From the NCBI GenBank assembly GCA_002943765.1, contig PQWQ01000001.1, positions 1,798,001 to 1,862,000 on the forward strand: DNA of 64,000 nucleotides, in the 5' to 3' direction. The position numbers and the translations under genes are program-made. A model generated the notes under the pieces. It was given only the letters and a program-made list of their open reading frames with translations. It had not been told where the DNA came from and did not search any database. The stretch's first letter is position 1. The number at the start of each line of letters is the position of its first letter. This DNA comes from Psoroptes ovis. Lineage: Eukaryota > Arthropoda > Arachnida > Sarcoptiformes > Psoroptidae. Positions 1-13,497 of the stretch are shown piece after piece.

Positions 1-2888
1 TTGATTGGTTTTTCCATCGAAAGATTTTTTGATTAAGAAAATTGAAATTAAAAAAACGAAATTAAATTAAATTCGTTCAAAGAAAATAAAAGGCACTGAC
101 CATCTGAAAAAAATTGACACTAGTTTTGAATGAAGTTATTATTTAATAAAGGATGATGGTATAGTAAAGGTTATACAACAATATTTAAAGAAATTTGAAC
201 ATATCATTCACGATGAATGATAATGAAAACACTGAAAATTTTCGAAATCGATTTGTTTTTGTTGAAGAAATGAAAATTTCTTGTTTAAGTTTGGATAACG
301 GATTTGTTGATTAAGGTTGATGCTGATGATGATGATAATAATATGGTGATGGTTAATTGTGATTATGTTTTAGAGAAAAAAGCGCCTACCAGTTTGTAGT
401 TTGATTCTCGTGTGTGTTTTCTGTAGATTGATTCGATGATTTCTTCTGTTCACATCATTCGACCATTGATTATTATTAATAATTCAATATTCTACCTGTT
501 TTATTCGGTTGTTGAATCAAGTGTGTCTGGTTTTAGGATGAACAGCAACATTATCAGCCATTCCATGATCATTCATTCATTCGATAGTTGATTATTCTCT
601 CAACAACAACAAGATTTGTGTTTCTACAAGATGTTTGTGTTTGTAAATGTGTAAACCGAACACTTTTTCTTACCAAATCACTGAAATAAAATAAATTTTT
701 TGGGTTGGATATATGATGATATTGTCGTCGTTAAGTTCGAATATGAACAGAATCCAAATGAAAAATGATCACCAAATGATCGGGACATTCACAGATACAT
801 GCAAATACATTCAGAAAATCATGAATTAATTTGATGAATTTGATCAAACTTGATAATTTGATGTAAAATTTGGAAATAAATGAAAGAAAACCAGTTGATA
901 TGAACTTCGAAAATATTTTTCGAAATCAAAATTAAATCAAATGGAATTTGAAAAATTCACTGGATGTGATGATTATAAATTTCAGTTCGGAACAGAAAAA
1001 TTTTCATTTCAAAAATTTTTTTTTTTTCGACAAATTGAACAAAAATCAAATAATGGTCATTCTCTTCATTACTATTATCATGTTGATGATCATTAATATC
1101 ACTAAAATGATTATGGACAAAACAACACATCTAAATGCAGGAATGAAAATGAAAAATATATGCATTTCCAATAAATGCATTTATTCACATCAAATAAGAT
1201 GTGAATGATGACAATAAATAAAAAAAAGAACATAGAAAATTCATCAAGAAAAGAATCATCAAAGACATTCAGTTATTAGTTAGCCATTTAGTTAGTTTAA
1301 CAATTAATAATCATTTGGGATGCTAATAAATTGTTAAAATTATCATTATCAATACTAATAATGATAATAGCATTGAATATATCAGTATATGAAAGGTATA
1401 TTTAAGATTCTCTATGTATATATGAGAATATATACACAACAAATATATGTGAATGAAAAACGTGCCTATCAAGATGATTTGACCACCTGTTGAATCTCGA
1501 ATCATCATCATCATCATCATCAACAACAGCGCTTGAATGTACCGAAACGGACCAGGCTGTGTTTGTTTATTTGTTTGTGTTCCAAGAGAGAGTTCATTTA
1601 TATTTTGATGTAAATATTTAATCATTTCTACTTCTTCACCTTCTTCATCATCTTCTTTTTGTTCCTCTCGTTCTTGGACTTGATTATGGGAAAATAATTA
1701 AATGAATGAATGATAATAAACAATCATGATAATGAACAATGATAATCGAATAATGGAATGAAATGAAAAAATTCTGTTTTACGTTTCTGTTTTATGCTGT
1801 TGTTGTTGTTGTTGTTGTTGTATGATAATGATAACCTTCAAATATGATAAAAGAATAGATTGAATTGATGAATATTTCTTTTCTTTTATTATTTTTTCTT
1901 GAATTCAAAAACATAATGAATTGTAACCACAACAACATGTCACATGGCTACAGCAGCAACAACAACAACAGTAATAATAATATTATCATCTTTATTGTTT
2001 ATTAACTATGAATATATTCATTCATCTATTCATTTATTCATTCATTTATTTATTCATTCATTTATTCGTTTATTTACATTTATTTATCAATTTAGAAAAG
2101 TGTTTTTGGTCTTATTATTGTTGCTGATTATAAATAATAGAATATAATCAAATAGAATATACATCGACAACAACAACAATGATATATACAAATACATATA
2201 TCAAATACGGCGAATGATAATAACCAATGCCAGATTAAATTTGATGAGAGAATTTTCCATTTTTTCTTTGAAATCACAGAAAACAATGAAATTATTAAGG
2301 AAATACTGTGGAACACACAAACACACAGAAGTCGCCAAATGTTTCCCTAAAGAAGATAATTGGCCAATTGTCCAAAAAAAATAAATACACGAATTAAACG
2401 TATCTCTACACTTTTTTTTTCTTCATTTCACTTCTCTCTCTCTTCCTTGAATCATATTTCATTCACAGAATTTCAAATGAATGATTTCAAAAATTTCAAG
2501 TTCATCATTTGTAAAATGAATTTTGGGAATTCATTTCTTTTGCTTTTCATTACATTATTTTCCCTAAAATATCATCATCATTTGATGGTTGATGATTGGA
2601 ATGCTAAATAATGGAATGGTAGATGGTAAACACAAACAAGCAATGAGCAAAGAAATGGAAAAACAAATATGATGATAATGATGTTGATGCTGATCATAAT
2701 CATCATGGAATTCATACCATTGATTCATACATAAGAATGTATCAAGAATTAGTGAATATTCTCTCTTAGTCATCACCAACACAACCATCATCCTCATGAA
2801 CCATCATCATTATCATCAATATTTATCAGTGTTTATTCATCAAACATGGTGTATGAGTGTGGAAATTGTTGGAAAGGGTTTCCTTTAA
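1..2888. other. Gene-free AT-rich region
   Basis: No convincing gene is seen. Open frames are short and made of low-complexity residues. The DNA holds ATG/ATC trinucleotide runs (for example near 1500-1530), a TTG run near 1797-1820 and TTCA/TTTA tetramers at 2015-2090. It runs up to the left end of the inverted-repeat element. Confidence 0.6.
2015..2090. repeat. TTCA/TTTA tetranucleotide tract
   Basis: An imperfect tandem of TTCA and TTTA tetramers, typical of simple repeats across this window. The open frames that run through it are artefacts of its composition. Confidence 0.7.
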
Positions 2889-3226
2889 TAACATAGAGTG
2901 ATGCGGCCCCTGGAAAAAAATCAGAATGAAAGTTATCGCATCATGTTTTTGGTCAATAGAGATGAAAAAAAGTCAATTATGCTCATCTCCAATTCTTGAC
3001 CCTTCCGGTCCAAAAAGGGGGTCAAAAGTCAATAATTGCTATATCTCGGCCGTTTTAAGAGGTGAACTCTCAATTTTTTCAATAATTAAAGATTATCTAG
3101 CTATTAATCATTGGTGAAAATATCATTGCTTAACACGATCGAGAAACCGAAATATATCCATTTGAAGTTACCATTGTCATTATCATATGGGCTGCCAGTT
3201 GACGTGTACACGTCAAAACTGAAGTG
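2889..3226 (+). repeat. Left terminal inverted repeat
   Basis: Pairs with 3854-4189 over nearly its whole length. Homology stops after ...AAACTGAAGTG. Differences are single bases, for example GAATGAAAG here against GAATAAAAG on the other arm. Confidence 0.88.
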
Positions 3227-3853
3227 CTCGGTGATTCGCTCAACAACTGTCGCATTTAACACAAGTATTTCCATGTTCATCATCAATTGATGACCATTTA
3301 AGCCCAAGCATAACCATTTAATGACATTTTGGCAGCCACAGGACATAAACCACCATCTAACAGCCACCATATATTATCTAAAATATATATCTACAAAAAT
3401 ATTAACAAGAAATATTCCAAAAAAAAAATAAGAAAGAAAAATAAGGATAAATCACTCTTTGATATCACTTTCATCATCATCAAAAACGATCGGACCGCTA
3501 TGATCGAAGATGTTTTTCAGAGCCTCAGCTGGCAGGAATCTACAGTTCTCGTACTTGCCATAACTTAGATAATATATTAGAGCTGAAACATGTGAACACG
3601 AACCAATGGTTCGGTTCCCGATGGCACAAGTACAATAATGGCCTAATATTGAATCAAGTTCATGGCCATTCGGTTGATATTTTACACAAACCCGGTAGGC
3701 CTTTTAATTGATATGTCTCGATCGAACCCATCGAATCAAAGACATATCACCCAACATTTTTTCTACGAGCAATTGATCATGGTCTGATAGCATTTCTCCC
3801 AGGTATGTTATCGATTGTGACAGTTGATATGACCCAGTGAAAAATGTTATCGT

Positions 3854-4189
3854 CACTTCAGTTTTGACGTGTACACGTCAACTGGCAGCCCATATGATAA
3901 TGACAATGGTAACTTCAAATGGATATATTTCGGTTTCTCGATCGTGTTAAGCAATGATATTTTCACCAATGATTAATAGCTAGATAATCTTTAATTATTG
4001 AAAAAATTGAGAGTTCACCTCTTAAAACGGCCGAGATATAGCAATTATTGACTTTTGACCCCCTTTTTGGACCGGAAGGGTCAAGAATTGGAGATGAGCA
4101 TAATTGACTTTTTTTCATCTCTATTGACCAAAAACATGATGCGATAACTTTTATTCTGATTTTTTTCCAGGGGCCGCTATTCTAGGTTA
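3854..4189 (-). repeat. Right terminal inverted repeat
   Basis: Reverse complement of 2889-3226. The high identity between the arms suggests either recent insertion or arm homogenisation. Transcription through both arms would give a long hairpin RNA. Confidence 0.88.
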
Positions 4190-7100
4190 CCCTTTATAAA
4201 ATTAAATACAAAATTCAATAATAATAATAATAATATGAATGCACATACATACTGCCACATAATTATATTCTCTGCAAAAAAAAAAAAATTTGAAATTGAA
4301 ATTTTGAAATGTTGAAAATGTTGTTGATATTTTTTCGATTCAAAATTGTTTTGGGTCGTGAAATTTTCCAAAATAAAAATAGAAAATTTTCATGTCATCG
4401 ATAACCTTCCAAACTACTTGTGGTACATGAATTGAATTTGAAATGAAGAAATGAAATGAAGAAATTTGAACAATATCCGATGAATATTGCATATGCACAG
4501 CTGTTGAAGACTACGAATAATGATGATGACTGATGTCCATTGATCGATCGAATGAATGAAATACAAACACATTGAAATTATTAACAAGTTATTGATTGAT
4601 TAATCATTTGAAATTTGAAAAAAATGTTTAATGTTTAATTTTCAAATGATTGATTCACAATTTTTGACTCATTAATTCATTCATATAAATTACAGTGAGG
4701 GTATTTCAATTATCATTGATGATAATTATTGATGATTTATCAATTGATTCTTAACAAGAAACTCAAATTAAAATTTAAAATAAAAATCAATAAAAAATAA
4801 ATAAAATGACATTCGTTTGCAATTATTTAAGCACGAAATACTTATTTTAAACATGCACACAAACACACACACACACGTGTTTCAAATTTTAAATATGTTT
4901 TTGTTGTGATTTGATGTGAAGTTGCACGTGTTTTAATTAATTAAATGATGATCATTCATGTTGAATGATGAATGAATAAATATTTGAATTAATTAAAAAT
5001 ACTTAATTGATTGATGAAGGAATAAAATACACCAAGGAATGAAATTTCTTTTGTTTTTTTCTTCTAAAAAAATATTTTGCTCATATTTCAAATATTCTCA
5101 AATTCAAAAAGTTAATTGAAAATCAGTAAGTTAGTTGGTCATAGTAATTAATCAATCAATTAATTAATTTATTAATTTGAAAAATTAAAAGTAATTAATT
5201 AAATATGAGGTTGAATTTGAATTCATTTTGCAACAAATTAAAATTTCTTTTGTTTTTTTAGTTTTTTCATTAATTTTCATTCATTATTTTCAAGATCAAT
5301 CATTCAATAGAGAAATACACGAACATTTTTCAATGAAAATTTTGAATTTTTACTCACATTTCAATAAGAAACCAAGTCAATGAAATTCTCATTGAATGAA
5401 ACCAAAGAAGAAACAAAAAAAAACATCTTTGATATGATATCTGATGCAACAAGTATTTATTTTATCTTGTTTTAGCTTGCTGATTTTTTCGGAATATTTT
5501 TGAAATTTGATTTCTTTGGGTTGTTTCGTTCATTTTCACTTATTTTCAATTCATTTCATTTGATTTTCATTTTAAATTCAATTCATTTTCAATTCAGTTC
5601 ATTTTCAATTTTATTATTTTCACCATTTTCATCATTTGAAAATGGCTGCGCTTTATACTTGACAGGTAACTAATGAAATAATGTTGCTGAGAATGTTGAA
5701 TGGAGAAAAAAAAATTCATAAATAATGAATGAATTCCTCGTTACTTTTAAAATAAAAAATGCACCGAAAAATATCGGAGAAATAAATAGAAAAAGCCAAA
5801 CTAAAACGAAACAATCAAATTATGTAAGTGATGATGATCATATTCGTTTGTATCGTCGATGCATTTCTGCTTATGATTTCGATGTGGTAATGGTAGAAAT
5901 ATTGAAAATAGTCGACACAACCAACCAACCAAAAATTACTAGGTTAATCACACCGGACCCACCGAAAAATAATGATAATATTGATGATGGTGATGTTGAT
6001 GAAGATGGGCCCACTGACTGTGAAATTGAATTTTTGAAATCTGGTTCTTTGAAATTTTATTTTATTTTTTCTTAAAATTTCATTTCAATTCATTTTACCA
6101 CCACCACCACCACCATAACCACCATGACCATCATTTACCATCTTAGTACGTATTTTTTCTATCTACCAATATATTGCGTGACGTAACAATTTTTTTTTGA
6201 AATTAAATTTTTAAAATTGAAATAGTTGCTTTAGCTCGAAGGAATTATTATTATTCTTGGGGTCAAGTGTACAACAATGATTGTTTCACTGTATATACTT
6301 TCACTTTTGTTACCCTAAGACGGACCTTAACTAACAATAGCAACAATCAACAATCAAGAAGGTCATGTCTTCATCAACATCTGCATCATCATCATCTTCA
6401 CCATCATCATGACCATCATCCATTCATCCTTAATATACCCTATTCATACATTTAACTAATCATTTTACTCTTAATTCAATTCGTACAATGGTTATGTACA
6501 ATTCGCTTTTGGCTATTCGTTCGAGTATTAGGTTGGCGCCAGGTTAACCTTCACTTGTTCATATCACATCAACAAAAGTGGTCGAATTTCGGATGGTCAT
6601 AGTTATTTTCGATCATCATCATCATTATTTGTTGGTCAATGGTGATGGTGATCGGTTTGTGATGATGATCATGATGAGAAACAATCTATGATCGAATCGT
6701 ATGACAGGATGACAATAAGTTATGATGATGATAATAATAATAATAATAATCAGGAAATGGTTAGAAAATAGTGAGAAATATATTAATGTGTTTGCTGTAG
6801 TTGTTTATGCTGATCAAACAACAACAACAACAACAGCATTAAACAACGAAAAATTTGTGTGGAAAAATCGAAAACCCTCCGATCAAGGTGAGAGGTTATC
6901 GGTTAACATTGAATAACAATGGTAAAAATGATGATAATAATAATCACTGAATTAGATAGAAATAGCAAATAGAATTTATGTTTTTCTGAATAGTTTTGCT
7001 TTTAAATTGTTTTGCGCTTAATAACACCGAAGAACACATAGACTCAAACACAAACTTTGAAATGTTTAAAACTTGATAATAATAAATAATAATTATTAGT

Positions 7101-7398
7101 TAATAATTGATTTGTTGTTCATTTGTTTGTTTACTTTTTTTTGTTTGTTATTCAAAGCATCGATTGGAAAACATTAAAAACAGAAACAATGTAATTTTCA
7201 AATTTGTACCGGACAAGACGGTAAACAATTGAAATTTGTAAGATTCAAAATAGAAAAAAAAACAATGTACACTCGATGATGATCAATTTTGAAGACTTGA
7301 ATAATAATTTGAAATATTAGATATTTAAATAATGTCTGGCAAATCTTGGAATGAATAAAGAGAATAGATTTCTTCGATTTATTTATGAATAAATTAGA
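4190..7398. other. Gene-free AT-rich region
   Basis: Nothing recognisable. A short CA run lies near 4857-4877 and many AATT/TTAATT stretches follow. A 116-codon open frame at 5725-6075 has no recognised domain and ordinary local composition, so it was not called. A single TGACGTAA octamer sits at 6179-6186. Confidence 0.55.
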
Positions 7399-7479
7399 TT
7401 AGATTGTCCGATAAGTTCATGACTGTTATATCGTAGGAAAACATAGATAAATCCGCAAGAATTTTACGGACAACCCTAA
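7399..7479. mobile_element. Mariner-like miniature element (copy 1)
   Basis: About 81 bp with imperfect inverted ends. The left end reads TTAGATTGTCCGATAAGTTC and the complement of the right end reads TTAGGGTTGTCCGTAAAATT. The same end sequence recurs at 57169-57250 and 38568-38652. The TTAGG..GTCCGATAAGTT form resembles mariner/Tc1 ends, which duplicate TA. The flanking TA is degraded here. There is no coding capacity. Confidence 0.7.
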
Positions 7480-10400
7480 ATACAATTCCAACAATATCAA
7501 ATCAATTTTGTCAAACAATTATTTAACAATACAAACATCATCATTTATGGTAATGAATCAATTAATAAACAATTGTTTATTTATGGAAAAATACATCTGA
7601 AGATGATGTTTCTGTCTGTTTCTTCCTTATTCTTTTTATTGTCCACAAATTTTTTCGAATCTGATTTTGGTTATATCAGCAGCTGCAGTAGCAATGTGAA
7701 ATATGAAATCCAAAAATAGTCTCACACGTACACGCACAAACACGTAGACACAAAAAGACATTTTTTTTGCCTACAAAAATGTCAAATACCTTGGTCGTTG
7801 TTATGTTTGACAAATTTCATAAATCATTTTAGAATTATTTAATTAGTATTTGTCCATTTTTAACATTCGAATCAAATAAAAATGATCACCAAAATAACAA
7901 AAAGAAAATTATCATATTCATCATATACAACAAATGCCATCGCCATCATTGGAATGCATCAATGATAATATTGTTGTTGTCGCCATCGTTGATGATGATG
8001 CGGGTTGAAGATGCTTCATTAATATGTATATCAATTCTTTAAGGGATGTTCACCTTTATTTTTATTTATTTATTAATGTTCATTTTTTTGAAGCAACAAT
8101 CAATCGTACTGAATCGTGATGAATTTCATTTCATTTTCTACTAATGAATTTAGAGTTTTGAACATTTTTCTAATTAAAAATGAATTATTCACACATCATA
8201 TACATACACACATCACCGAGGTCATCATTCGATTTTAATTTTTAATCGAGTGACACCTGAAGATGTACGAGAGTGAAAAATTGAAATGAAAAATTTTATG
8301 TCAATTTTTCATTTTTTAATTTCATTTCACTTTCAAATTCAACAACCATGTACAAAAATAAACACCTGATGCGTGTTAATGATGATTAATATTTATTTCT
8401 TATTAATATTTAATCATTGACTTGAATTACCAGTTGATGATCTTGATAAACCATAATTTTATTTGGAATTTTTCCAATTGAAATGAAATTCAGCTGAATT
8501 ATTTCAACCAAAATATATTCAACCGAAATATTTTCAATCAAAATGAATAATGACATGTTTTTCCAGTATCTTCCAGGGTCTTCCAATTCAACAGAAAAAA
8601 CCATTGATTTTCGAAAAAAATTTCAAGAACTTTAATTTCAATTTCTTAAATGTTATTATGTAATAATAACTAACTAATGTAGTAATACAAAAATGATCAT
8701 ATTAGGACGGTACTTTGTGTTGTTGGCCAACAAATTGCGCTGCTTTTTGGTTATTGGTGATAAGGATGAACCATTTAACCATTGAATGGCCATGGTCGAT
8801 TCGATTTTTCAGAACTTCAGTGAAAAATAAAATCAATTAAACTTGTTGCAAATAAAAAAGGCCATAATTATATGCTTGGCCACAATCTTTCCTCTTAAAT
8901 TTACGAACATTGTAATTGTTATTGGCAGTGTTGGCCAATTCTTAGGTGGTCAACCATAAGGACAATCATTGCGAATTCCATTCGATTATCATTGGTTTTT
9001 AGATTTTCGATTTTTATTTTGTTGTTGAAATTCTTGGAATTTCCAAATTTGATTCGTCATCAAATGAAGATGTCCAGATCTATTCAAAAGTAAATGGTGG
9101 GAATCAATTAGAAATTATCGAAATGATAATTTCGAATGATTTGGAATTCAAAGAACGAAAACAGAAAAGAAAATTTCTTACATTCTATCGATCGATCGAT
9201 CAAAATCAATCAATCAATTGTCAATCGATTGTGTTAATGTTGCAATAACCAATAGCCAAACCCATTGAATATTGATTATTATTATCATAAATTGGTATCG
9301 ATCAATATGCGTAAAAAAGAAATAATTTATTATTTTTTTGAATTTTTTCGAGAAATAATTCATTATCATTATGATCATCATCATTATCAATAGCAGCAAC
9401 AGCAACAACAACAACAAACAACATTCAGGCCGGAATGGCCTCCAGGCTCATTATCATCTTCAGAAACATAATCACATATGTACAAAGAGAAACAAATTTT
9501 AAAAAAAATATGAATTTAATGAAAAATGTGTTCACAATAATAATAATAATAATCGAAATCAAAATCTAAATTAAATGAAAGAAATATTAAAATAAAATAA
9601 AATAATAATTTTAATAATGGAATCCAAAAATATATTTATAAAAATAAATTTTTTTTTTTGCTCAGAAAAACGTGTAGACCTTGAACATTTGTTTATCATT
9701 CAATCATACAATCATAAAATCATCATCATCATCATCGTAGACAAATGGATGAATGAATGAATCTAAGAATTATAAATAAAGAATAAAAATAAAAAATTAA
9801 ATTAAATTAAATTAAAAATAATATGAATGATTCAACCAACATAAATCATAATCACTAATGGATATAACCTGAATGGATGCGGATTTGGTTATTATTCAAT
9901 TCATTCATTAATCCATTCATTCATTCATTTATTTATTTATTCCATCCATTCATGTATTCATTCATTCATTCATTAATTCATTCATAAATCCAAAATATTG
10001 CAAAAATATTTCACCAATGATTCATAATAACTCAATTAATGATTAATTTATTAATTGTATTCATCAATTATTGAAATTATAAGCGAATTATTGAAAAATA
10101 TTGAAACATTGAAATTATTGATTGATTTTTGTTTTTATTCTAAAGAATTTATTCAAAAAAAAAAAAAAATATTAATTTGCACATTTTCTAGACACATATT
10201 CTTTGTTTGTTTTGACAACATTAAAATTGATTACCATTAGACGATACGAGATTATGAATGGAATTTTTTTTTTTTTTGATGTTTATGCTTTTGATTATAA
10301 TTTTGCGGAATGTACTCGAGAAATACGCAAACACACACACACACACACCGATCAATTATTGCTTAGTGCAACATCTTAAGATGAAAAAGAATCAATCTTC

Positions 10401-12167
10401 GATTATTTTTATTTTATTTTATTTTATTTTTTTTTTGACAACCATCAACAACTAAATGGCCAATTATGATCATATTATTATTATTATTATCATTGCAAAG
10501 TGTTGCATCTAACGTAATCTCTTAATGCGTATTTTCATTTTTATTTCGGTGATTATCATAAACAAAAATGTGTACAACAAATGCTGCATGCATACATATT
10601 CGATAAATCAATAATAATCTTCAATCGGTGAAATTCGTGATTGGAATATTATTGTTTGGTGATGGAAAATGGAAAAAAATGGAAATTTCAATAACAATAC
10701 GACGATACAATAGACGATAATAGATTCATGTCAAGGATTTCACAAAAAGGGTATTCATTCATATTCAGGATTATTCAAAAAGATGGATTATTCATACGGA
10801 TTGCATTCCATTTGAATTACTGATTCCTTTTTTCTTTGGCAAAATTAAATTTAAATTCCATTATGATCGGAGAAATTTTTTTTTGTAAAACTTTCATTTC
10901 TCGTTATATTGTAATGATAATTGAAATCAAAATCAAAATCACTTAAAGAATGAATGAATGATTGAATGACAACTAACCATTCAAATTCCAGCAAAAATTA
11001 TCACTATTAGACTTTGAGAGGCTCAAGAATTTGCTTTTTTTTTGTTGAATTACCACTGATTAAATGAATTAATTAATCAGTCAATCAATCAAAAAATTAA
11101 TTGATTGAAGAAGATAATAATCTTTTGATAATTTCTTTTCGATTTCATTCGATTAGATGATTGCCTTTTCGACCAATCATAATAATTACATCCGGAAAAT
11201 ATGGTCATTATCAGTGGAATTTTGGTCAGTGAAATTGAAATGAAAAACAAAAGATTATTTAATCCTTTCTTAAGAAAAATCTTCCAGTGAAAGCCATATT
11301 CTTTATAATCTTTGATTGATTGAAAGTAAAAAAAAATTAATTAATTTAATCTATTGAAATTGCCAACAACATCAACAACAACGACAAGCACCGGAAACAT
11401 ATTGCATGATTATGGTGAACATTTCAATCAGTGGTTTGTGTTAGCAAACACAATTGAAGACAATGGATGGTGATGATTAATGATTGAAAAATTTTTCATT
11501 TTTTTCCAATTTTTTTCCTTGTCCAAACAACAATTTTGCCTTGTCAATTTGATTTGATGGTAATTGATGGTGATTGGCGATCGTAATGTTGTTGATGCTC
11601 GATGGTGATTGGTGATGATGGTAATGATCATAAGATTGGCTTACTGTTGCTTGAAGAAAAACCCATGCATTAATTAGTTGATTAAAAAAATTATTTCGTT
11701 GTGATGTATGTGGTGATGTACGTTTAATGATAATTTAACAATTGATAAATAATTTATTGATTTATTCACAAAAAGATGAAATAGGAAAATCAAAAATTAT
11801 AATGGAGAAGAAGCAGAAATAATAATAATAATTGATTAAAATTAAATAAATCCAATCGATTGCCAATATTTTTTTAACCTTCAAATAATGAGAATTGGAC
11901 AATGAATTAATCGGAAGCAATTCAAATTGATCGGAAGCAATTGAATTCATTGAATTGTTTTCCTTATACTCAAATGTTTTTATACAATGTGTGAAGGGTT
12001 AATCGTACAATTATTATCATCATCATCAGGTAATCATTGATTATCACCAATGATTTTGATATTTTGATGCTTATTTGCATGAATTTTCGCGGAAATTTTT
12101 TTAAAATTACATACTTTTAAACATCTCTATTTGATTTCATTTGAATAACAGAAATAAATGAATAGAA
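7480..12167. other. Gene-free AT-rich region with simple repeats
   Basis: No gene is supported. It holds TTCA/TTTA tetramers (about 9898-9985), a CA run (about 10328-10348) and A/T homopolymers. A GGCCGGAATGGCC-type imperfect palindrome near 9428 is the only GC-rich spot. Short open frames are low complexity. Confidence 0.55.
9898..9985. repeat. TTCA/TTTA tetranucleotide tract
   Basis: Imperfect tandem of ATTCATTC and ATTTATTT units, non-coding. Confidence 0.7.
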
Positions 12168-12300
12168 CAGTCATTCTCAACCAGTGTTCCGCGGCACTTT
12201 AGTGCTCCGCCAGATTTGAAAAGTGTGCCGTACAAATTTTGGGAATAGAGGCTATCCCTTTTTTAGTGTGCCGCAACAAACAAAAGGTTGAGAATCACTG
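12168..12300. mobile_element. hAT-type miniature inverted-repeat element
   Basis: A 133 bp element. The left end CAGTCATTCTCAACC and the complement of the right end CAGTGATTCTCAACC match at 14 of 15 bases. Flanking octamers gaatagaa (12160-12167) and gaatagag (12301-12308) match at 7 of 8, the 8 bp target duplication expected of hAT transposons. CAG..TTCTCAACC ends are typical of hAT families. The interior is richer in GC than its surroundings and carries CCGCGGCAC and GTGTGCCGC, which pair imperfectly inside the ends. It has no coding capacity. Confidence 0.88.
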
Positions 12301-13497
12301 GAATAGAGTGTTTGAATTTGTGAAGTGGTCATCAATGATGAACAACAAGAAAATGACGATGAAGCAAGAATAAGAAGAAATGGTCTTCAATACTGGTCAA
12401 TGGAGCACTGTTAAATGTTAATGAACTTGTGTTTCGGTGTGTGTGTGTGTTATTCAAACAAACCAACAAACAGCAAAATGAATAAATAAATAAACAGCGA
12501 AAGGCCAATAACCATTTTATTTGAATTTTATTTAAAATTTTCATATTTTCATTTTTTATTTAAGTTTCAATAGCTTCAATATGTTTTCCATCAATAAAAA
12601 CAGTTAACCCTTTCGATGATGATCATCATGGTTACGATTATAATCATGATTATCATGAATATATTGGCAAAAGTCAAGGGAATTAAATCAAATCATGATC
12701 ATTTAATATTAGATTGAAATTGAACATTGAAAAACGGAATGATTATTATCATATCATTATTTATAAATAATGATAATAATCATGACAAAGATTATTATTA
12801 TTATTATCATCATCATAATCATCGTTTGACATGATATAATTATCATTGAAAATTTAATTAAGATTCATTCATTCACCGGTTCTTTCATTCATTTGAATGA
12901 CCCTTTACTCATCCTTTCCTGGGCAGCAGCATCCATCTGAAGGGTCATCCAACTTAATCATCATACACCAATATCAAAAAGACGGACAATGTATATAACC
13001 AATGTAAAAGTTCAATGCCTTTTGAATGTGAAATTTTTTGAAATCATGAAATTACCGAACAATCTTCGATTATATTATTTATGAGAGAAAGTTTCAATAA
13101 CCAATTCAATTTTAAATAATTAATCAATTATTTAATTTGAAAAATAATTTATTGAAAAAATTATTTTAAAAAAAGAATTTGATAATAATCATAATTATAA
13201 TATTGTAATAATGTAAAAAGATGATCATTGATTGATTAATTGATCCATTTTGTTTTCACTTTGTTACTTTGTACTCTTGTACTTGAAAAAACATCAATAT
13301 CAAATGATGAGTAAAAAATGAGTATACAAGGTATGTGTGGGTGTTTTGGTGTTTGTTGGTTTGTGTTTGAAAGATAAAACGATTCATGCATCAAATTATG
13401 GTTTAAATAATAGAAAAAAAAACAATAAGAAACTGTGCGATAATTGATCGATTTGGCTAAAATTTTTTTCATTTTCAAAATTTCAATGGTTTATCGA
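12301..13497. other. Non-coding 3' flank of FBXW7
   Basis: Holds a short GT run (about 12435-12451), an AT-rich palindrome at 12740-12782 and, on the minus strand, a candidate AATAAA polyadenylation signal at 13148-13153, about 345 bases beyond the FBXW7 stop. No other gene is seen. Confidence 0.6.
12740..12782. repeat. AT-rich near-perfect palindrome
   Basis: The core ATCATTATTTATAAATAATGAT is a perfect 22-base palindrome. Outer arms TGATTATTAT and ATAATAATCA extend it with a small bulge. It could extrude as a cruciform or act as part of the transcription-end region of the neighbouring minus-strand gene. No function is shown. Confidence 0.75.

Larger units (their letters stand above)
2889..4189. 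mobile_element. Non-autonomous DNA transposon with long terminal inverted repeats
   Basis: The first about 338 bases (2889-3226) reappear as a near-identical reverse complement at 3854-4189. The ends read TAACATAGAGTG... and ...CTAGGTTA, followed inward by GCGGCCCCTGG. The outermost dozen bases are more diverged than the rest. Flanking octamers tcctttaa (2881-2888) and ccctttat (4190-4197) agree at 6 of 8 positions and may be a worn target-site duplication. The 627 bp interior has no recognisable transposase; its longest open frame (3329-3568) is a Lys-rich low-complexity stretch. Long repeats of this kind occur in MULE and foldback elements, and an 8 bp duplication in P and hAT elements; the superfamily is left open. 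Each arm holds the perfect 16 bp palindrome TGACGTGTACACGTCA. Confidence 0.85.

Noticed and set aside
2015..2090. Regular short repeats resembling a CRISPR-like array
   Set aside because: A TTCA/TTTA microsatellite with no spacers, in a eukaryotic genome.
5725..6075. 116-codon open frame
   Set aside because: No recognised domain, AT-typical composition, no splice or polyadenylation context; length is possible by chance in this DNA.
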